A DNA stretch of 20,455 nt from Flavobacterium sp. (GTDB taxonomy: Bacteria; Bacteroidota; Bacteroidia; Flavobacteriales; Flavobacteriaceae), in NCBI GenBank assembly GCA_003449615.1, contig DMHA01000187.1, forward strand, positions 6,977 to 27,431, written 5' to 3'. Under the pieces are notes generated by a model, which saw nothing but the letters and a program-made list of their open reading frames with translations, had not been told where the DNA came from and ran no database searches. This document shows, piece by piece, positions 14,671 through 20,455 of this stretch; the stretch's first letter is position 1; every line of letters begins with the position of its first letter. The position numbers and the translations under genes were made by a program.

Positions 14671-14868
14671 CGTATAATAAAATTATACTAAGTTTTATTA
14701 TAAATTAATTTAAAATGCAAAAGATTTTTTAATCAATACGAAGAAAAAAATAAACTATATTTTCCTGGTTTGTTTTTAAAGATGTAATGGTTATTATAAG
14801 GAAAAGTATATATCAAATAGTGTTTTACACAAAAAATTACTTTTTTTAAATCAAAATTTTATCAATAG

Positions 14869-17800
14869 ATGATAACAAATCAGACTGAAAGATTGAATTT
14901 TGCCTCTACAAAAAACATACCCCAATATCCAGATTTTCTTGATGTTCAGGTTAAATCGTTTAAAGATTTTTTCCAATTGGAAACCAAATCTGACGAAAGA
15001 GGCGACGAAGGTTTATACAACACCTTCATGGAAAATTTTCCAATTACTGATACAAGAAATAATTTTGTATTGGAGTTCCTCGATTATTTTGTAGATCCAC
15101 CACGTTACACCATTCAAGAATGTATTGAAAGAGGACTTACTTATAGTGTGCCTTTGAAAGCTAGGCTCAAACTATATTGTACAGATCCAGAGCACGAAGA
15201 TTTTGAAACCATTGTTCAGGATGTATATCTTGGTACAATTCCTTATATGACTCCTTCGGGTACTTTTGTAATCAATGGTGCCGAGCGTGTCGTTGTTTCT
15301 CAATTGCACCGTTCGCCAGGGGTTTTCTTTGGTCAATCATTCCATGCCAATGGAACAAAACTCTATTCTGCCCGTGTAATTCCTTTCAAAGGATCTTGGA
15401 TAGAATTTTCAACCGATATCAATAGCGTAATGTATGCTTATATCGACAGAAAGAAAAAATTACCTGTAACTACTTTATTCCGTGCCATTGGTTTCGAAAG
15501 AGATAAGGATATCCTTGAAATTTTCGACCTTGCCGAGGAAATTAAAGTATCTAAAACAGGACTTAAAAAATATATTGGCAGAAAATTAGCCGCCCGTGTA
15601 TTAAACACTTGGCATGAAGATTTCGTGGATGAAGATACTGGCGAAGTAGTTTCTATCGAACGTAACAATATTATCCTTGATAGAGACACCATTATCGACA
15701 AAGATAATGTGGAAGAAATCATCGATTCTAACGTGAAATCTATTTTGTTGCACAAAGAAGATAGCAATGCAGTTGATTATTCTATCATTCACAACACGCT
15801 TCAAAAAGATCCAACCAATTCTGAAAAAGAAGCCGTTGAGCACATTTACAGACAATTGCGTAACGCAGAACCGCCTGATGAAGAAACGGCTCGTGGTATT
15901 ATAGATAAATTATTCTTCTCTGACCAACGCTACAATTTAGGAGAAGTAGGTCGTTATAGAATTAACAAAAAACTGGGTCTTGATACTCCAATGGAAAAGC
16001 AAGTGCTTACCAAAGAAGACATCATTACCATAGTAAAATATTTGATCGAATTAATCAATGCGAAAGCAGATATTGATGATATCGATCACTTGTCAAACCG
16101 TCGTGTTAGAACAGTTGGAGAACAATTGTCACAACAATTTGGTGTAGGTTTGGCTCGTATGGCAAGAACCATTCGTGAGAGAATGAACGTTAGAGATAAC
16201 GAGGTGTTTACACCAATAGATTTGATTAATGCTAAAACATTATCATCGGTTATCAACTCTTTCTTTGGAACAAACCAGTTGTCTCAATTTATGGATCAAA
16301 CGAATCCATTAGCTGAGATTACCCACAAAAGAAGATTATCGGCACTTGGACCAGGTGGACTTTCGAGAGAAAGAGCAGGGTTTGAGGTTCGTGACGTTCA
16401 CTATACACATTACGGGCGTTTATGTCCGATTGAAACTCCTGAGGGACCAAACATTGGTTTGATATCTTCTCTTGGTGTTTATGCCAAAGTTAACGGAATG
16501 GGTTTCATTGAAACACCTTATCGTAAAGTAAATAATGGAGTGGTGGATTTAGTTTCTACCCCAGTTTATTTGAGCGCAGAAGAAGAAGAAGGCATGATGA
16601 TTTCTCAAGCAAACATTGAAATGGATGCCAAAGGAAAAATTCTTGCCGATAATGTAATTGCACGTCAAGAAGGTGATTTCCCTGTTATTGACCCATCAAA
16701 AGTGGATTATGCTGACGTTGCTCCAAACCAAATTGCTTCGATTTCAGCTTCATTAATTCCTTTCTTGGAACATGATGATGCGAATAGAGCGCTGATGGGA
16801 TCGAACATGATGCGTCAAGCCGTACCATTGTTGCGTCCAGAAGCACCTATTGTTGGAACTGGTTTAGAGCGTCAAGTGGCTTCAGATTCTAGAGTATTGA
16901 TTAATGCCGAAGGACCTGGAACTGTTGAATATGTTGATGCAAATATCATCACCATCAAATACGATCGTTCTGAAGAAGAAAGAATGGTAAGTTTTGATGA
17001 GGATGAAAAAACATACAATCTAATTAAATTTAGAAAAACCAATCAAAGTACCAGTATCAACTTGAAACCTATTGTAAGAAAAGGGGACAGAGTGGTTCTT
17101 GGACAAGTATTATCTGAAGGATATGCTACCCAAAATGGTGAATTGGCTTTAGGTCGTAACCTAAAAGTAGCGTTCATGCCTTGGAAAGGGTACAACTTCG
17201 AGGATGCGATTGTGATTTCTGAAAAAGTGGTTCGTGACGATATATTTACCTCTATTCACGTCGATGACTATTCATTGGAAGTGAGAGATACCAAATTGGG
17301 TAACGAAGAATTAACCAATGATATTCCAAACGTTTCTGAAGAAGCTACCAAAGATTTAGATGAAAACGGAATGATTAGAATTGGTGCCGAAGTAAAACCT
17401 GGCGACATTCTTATTGGTAAAATCACACCAAAAGGAGAATCAGATCCTACTCCAGAAGAGAAATTGCTTCGTGCCATCTTCGGGGACAAAGCAGGTGATG
17501 TGAAAGATGCTTCATTGAAAGCGTCTCCCTCTTTACACGGTGTGGTTTTAGATAAAAAATTATTTGCAAGAGCAGTAAAAGACAAACGCAAAAGAACCCA
17601 AGACAAAGATGCTTTAACTGCTTTGGAAATGGAATTCGAAACCAAATTTGTTGAATTGAAAGACAAATTAGTAGAGAAATTGTTCTTAATCGTAAACGGA
17701 AAAACCTCTCAAGGGGTAATGAATGATTTGGGTGAAGAAGTTTTGCCAAAAGGTAAAAAATACACTCAAAAAATGCTTTATGCTGTCGAAGATTTTGCCC

Positions 17801-18681
17801 ACTTAAGCAAAGGTCAATGGGTTGCCGATGATGCAACGAATACTATGGTGAATGATTTAATTCATAACTATAAAATTAAGTTGAACGATTTACAAGGTTC
17901 ATTGCGTAGAGAGAAATTCACGATTACTGTTGGTGATGAATTGCCATCAGGAATTTTGAAATTGGCTAAAGTATATGTTGCCAAAAAACGTAAATTGAAA
18001 GTTGGGGATAAAATGGCGGGACGTCACGGTAACAAAGGTATTGTTGCTCGTATTGTTCGTCACGAAGATATGCCTTTCTTGGAAGACGGAACACCTGTTG
18101 ATATTGTTTTGAACCCACTTGGGGTACCTTCACGTATGAATATCGGTCAGATTTATGAAACGGTTTTAGGATGGGCTGGAATGAACTTGGGTAGAAAATT
18201 TGCTACTCCAATTTTTGACGGTGCTTCTCTTGACCAAATCAATGAATTGACCGACGAAGCTGGAATTCCACGTTTTGGACACACTTATCTTTACGATGGA
18301 GGAACTGGAGAACGTTTCCACCAAGCAGCAACCGTTGGAGTAATCTATATGTTGAAACTAGGTCACATGGTTGACGATAAAATGCACGCACGTTCCATAG
18401 GGCCATACTCATTGATTACGCAACAACCATTGGGTGGTAAAGCCCAATTTGGAGGTCAGCGTTTTGGAGAAATGGAGGTTTGGGCACTCGAAGCTTATGG
18501 AGCATCGAGTACACTTCGTGAAATCTTAACCGTGAAATCGGATGACGTTATTGGTAGAGCCAAAACTTACGAAGCCATCGTTAAGGGAGAATCTATGCCA
18601 GAACCAGGATTGCCAGAATCATTCAATGTATTGATGCACGAATTGAAAGGTCTTGGACTTGACATTCGTTTAGAAGAATAA
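14869..18681 (+). CDS. rpoB: DNA-directed RNA polymerase subunit beta
   Basis: A 1270-aa catalytic core subunit. The rifampicin-site cluster (465-492) reads as wild type: Asp476, His486 and Ser491 correspond to E. coli D516, H526 and S531. The active-site segment [14 protein letters not shown] (1044-1057) has both conserved lysines, K1048 and K1056. The C-terminus ([16 protein letters not shown]) is typical of flavobacteria. The ATG follows a 262-nt spacer with an attenuator-like hairpin; no Shine-Dalgarno is visible. Confidence 0.98.
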   Translation: MITNQTERLNFASTKNIPQYPDFLDVQVKSFKDFFQLETKSDERGDEGLYNTFMENFPITDTRNNFVLEFLDYFVDPPRYTIQECIERGLTYSVPLKARLKLYCTDPEHEDFETIVQDVYLGTIPYMTPSGTFVINGAERVVVSQLHRSPGVFFGQSFHANGTKLYSARVIPFKGSWIEFSTDINSVMYAYIDRKKKLPVTTLFRAIGFERDKDILEIFDLAEEIKVSKTGLKKYIGRKLAARVLNTWHEDFVDEDTGEVVSIERNNIILDRDTIIDKDNVEEIIDSNVKSILLHKEDSNAVDYSIIHNTLQKDPTNSEKEAVEHIYRQLRNAEPPDEETARGIIDKLFFSDQRYNLGEVGRYRINKKLGLDTPMEKQVLTKEDIITIVKYLIELINAKADIDDIDHLSNRRVRTVGEQLSQQFGVGLARMARTIRERMNVRDNEVFTPIDLINAKTLSSVINSFFGTNQLSQFMDQTNPLAEITHKRRLSALGPGGLSRERAGFEVRDVHYTHYGRLCPIETPEGPNIGLISSLGVYAKVNGMGFIETPYRKVNNGVVDLVSTPVYLSAEEEEGMMISQANIEMDAKGKILADNVIARQEGDFPVIDPSKVDYADVAPNQIASISASLIPFLEHDDANRALMGSNMMRQAVPLLRPEAPIVGTGLERQVASDSRVLINAEGPGTVEYVDANIITIKYDRSEEERMVSFDEDEKTYNLIKFRKTNQSTSINLKPIVRKGDRVVLGQVLSEGYATQNGELALGRNLKVAFMPWKGYNFEDAIVISEKVVRDDIFTSIHVDDYSLEVRDTKLGNEELTNDIPNVSEEATKDLDENGMIRIGAEVKPGDILIGKITPKGESDPTPEEKLLRAIFGDKAGDVKDASLKASPSLHGVVLDKKLFARAVKDKRKRTQDKDALTALEMEFETKFVELKDKLVEKLFLIVNGKTSQGVMNDLGEEVLPKGKKYTQKMLYAVEDFAHLSKGQWVADDATNTMVNDLIHNYKIKLNDLQGSLRREKFTITVGDELPSGILKLAKVYVAKKRKLKVGDKMAGRHGNKGIVARIVRHEDMPFLEDGTPVDIVLNPLGVPSRMNIGQIYETVLGWAGMNLGRKFATPIFDGASLDQINELTDEAGIPRFGHTYLYDGGTGERFHQAATVGVIYMLKLGHMVDDKMHARSIGPYSLITQQPLGGKAQFGGQRFGEMEVWALEAYGASSTLREILTVKSDDVIGRAKTYEAIVKGESMPEPGLPESFNVLMHELKGLGLDIRLEE

Positions 18682-18692
18682 AAAAAGATTGC

Positions 18693-18734
18693 AGTTTTCA
18701 GTTTTCAGATAGCAGTATTTGAAAACTGAAAACT
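18693..18734. repeat. Long perfect hairpin in the rpoB-rpoC spacer
   Basis: AGTTTTCAGTTTTCA (18693-18707) and TGAAAACTGAAAACT (18720-18734) form a 15-bp perfect stem with a 12-nt loop and no T-run after it. It lies 12 nt after the rpoB stop. The rest of the 239-nt spacer (to 18920) has no gene and no full promoter match. Confidence 0.8.
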
Positions 18735-18833
18735 TATCAATAACAAGTTTTTCAGGATTTATACCCGTAAACCGTTCCGATTTTTTATATAATCTTATAT
18801 AATTAGCACTTCAAAATTGTGTTTGAAGTTTAG

Positions 18834-20455
<1,622 letters not shown>

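Noticed and set aside
16261..16344. Rifampicin-resistance change in rpoB
   Set aside because: The residues matching E. coli D516, H526 and S531 are all the sensitive-type amino acids.

Overview
The window is a low-GC chromosomal segment from a member of Bacteroidota, most likely Flavobacterium or a close relative. This rests on four things: the protein sequences (EF-Tu, RpoB, RpoC, RF3 and bS21 all look flavobacterial); promoters of the Bacteroidota type (TTG, 18-19 bp, TAnnTTTG); the near-absence of Shine-Dalgarno sequences except at rpsU; and AT-rich intergenic repeats typical of this genus. All identifications were made by reading the sequence, without database searches.

Layout, left to right. 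Positions 1-1081 hold repeat-rich DNA, a terminator and pyrF (pyrimidine synthesis), probably with a TTG start. Positions 1294-2079 encode an alpha/beta hydrolase. On the minus strand, prfC (peptide release factor 3) is followed by purU (formyl-THF deformylase). A 170-bp MITE-like element with perfect 19-bp terminal inverted repeats and a 9-bp target duplication lies just upstream of the prfC promoter. Next, on the plus strand, come a membrane-anchored helix-hairpin-helix protein and an acyl-CoA dehydrogenase. A convergent mazEF toxin-antitoxin pair follows, and beyond it a short fragment that duplicates the 3' end of the acyl-CoA dehydrogenase.

From 8031 to the right edge the window is translation and transcription core: rpsU (with a strong Shine-Dalgarno), a XerC/XerD-type recombinase, hpf, tRNA-Thr(UGU), tRNA-Tyr(GUA), tRNA-Thr(GGU), tuf, tRNA-Trp(CCA), secE, nusG, rplK, rplA, rplJ, rplL, rpoB and the first 511 codons of rpoC. 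This gene order is highly conserved in bacteria. The most unusual parts are non-coding: the MITE, two places where a promoter sits inside the hairpin of the preceding terminator (before xerC and before the tRNA cluster), inverted arrays of short repeats filling the two tRNA spacers, and stable hairpins at rplJ-rplL, rplL-rpoB and rpoB-rpoC.

I found no CRISPR array, prophage, secretion cluster or new multi-gene defence system. The mazEF pair is the only accessory gene module.
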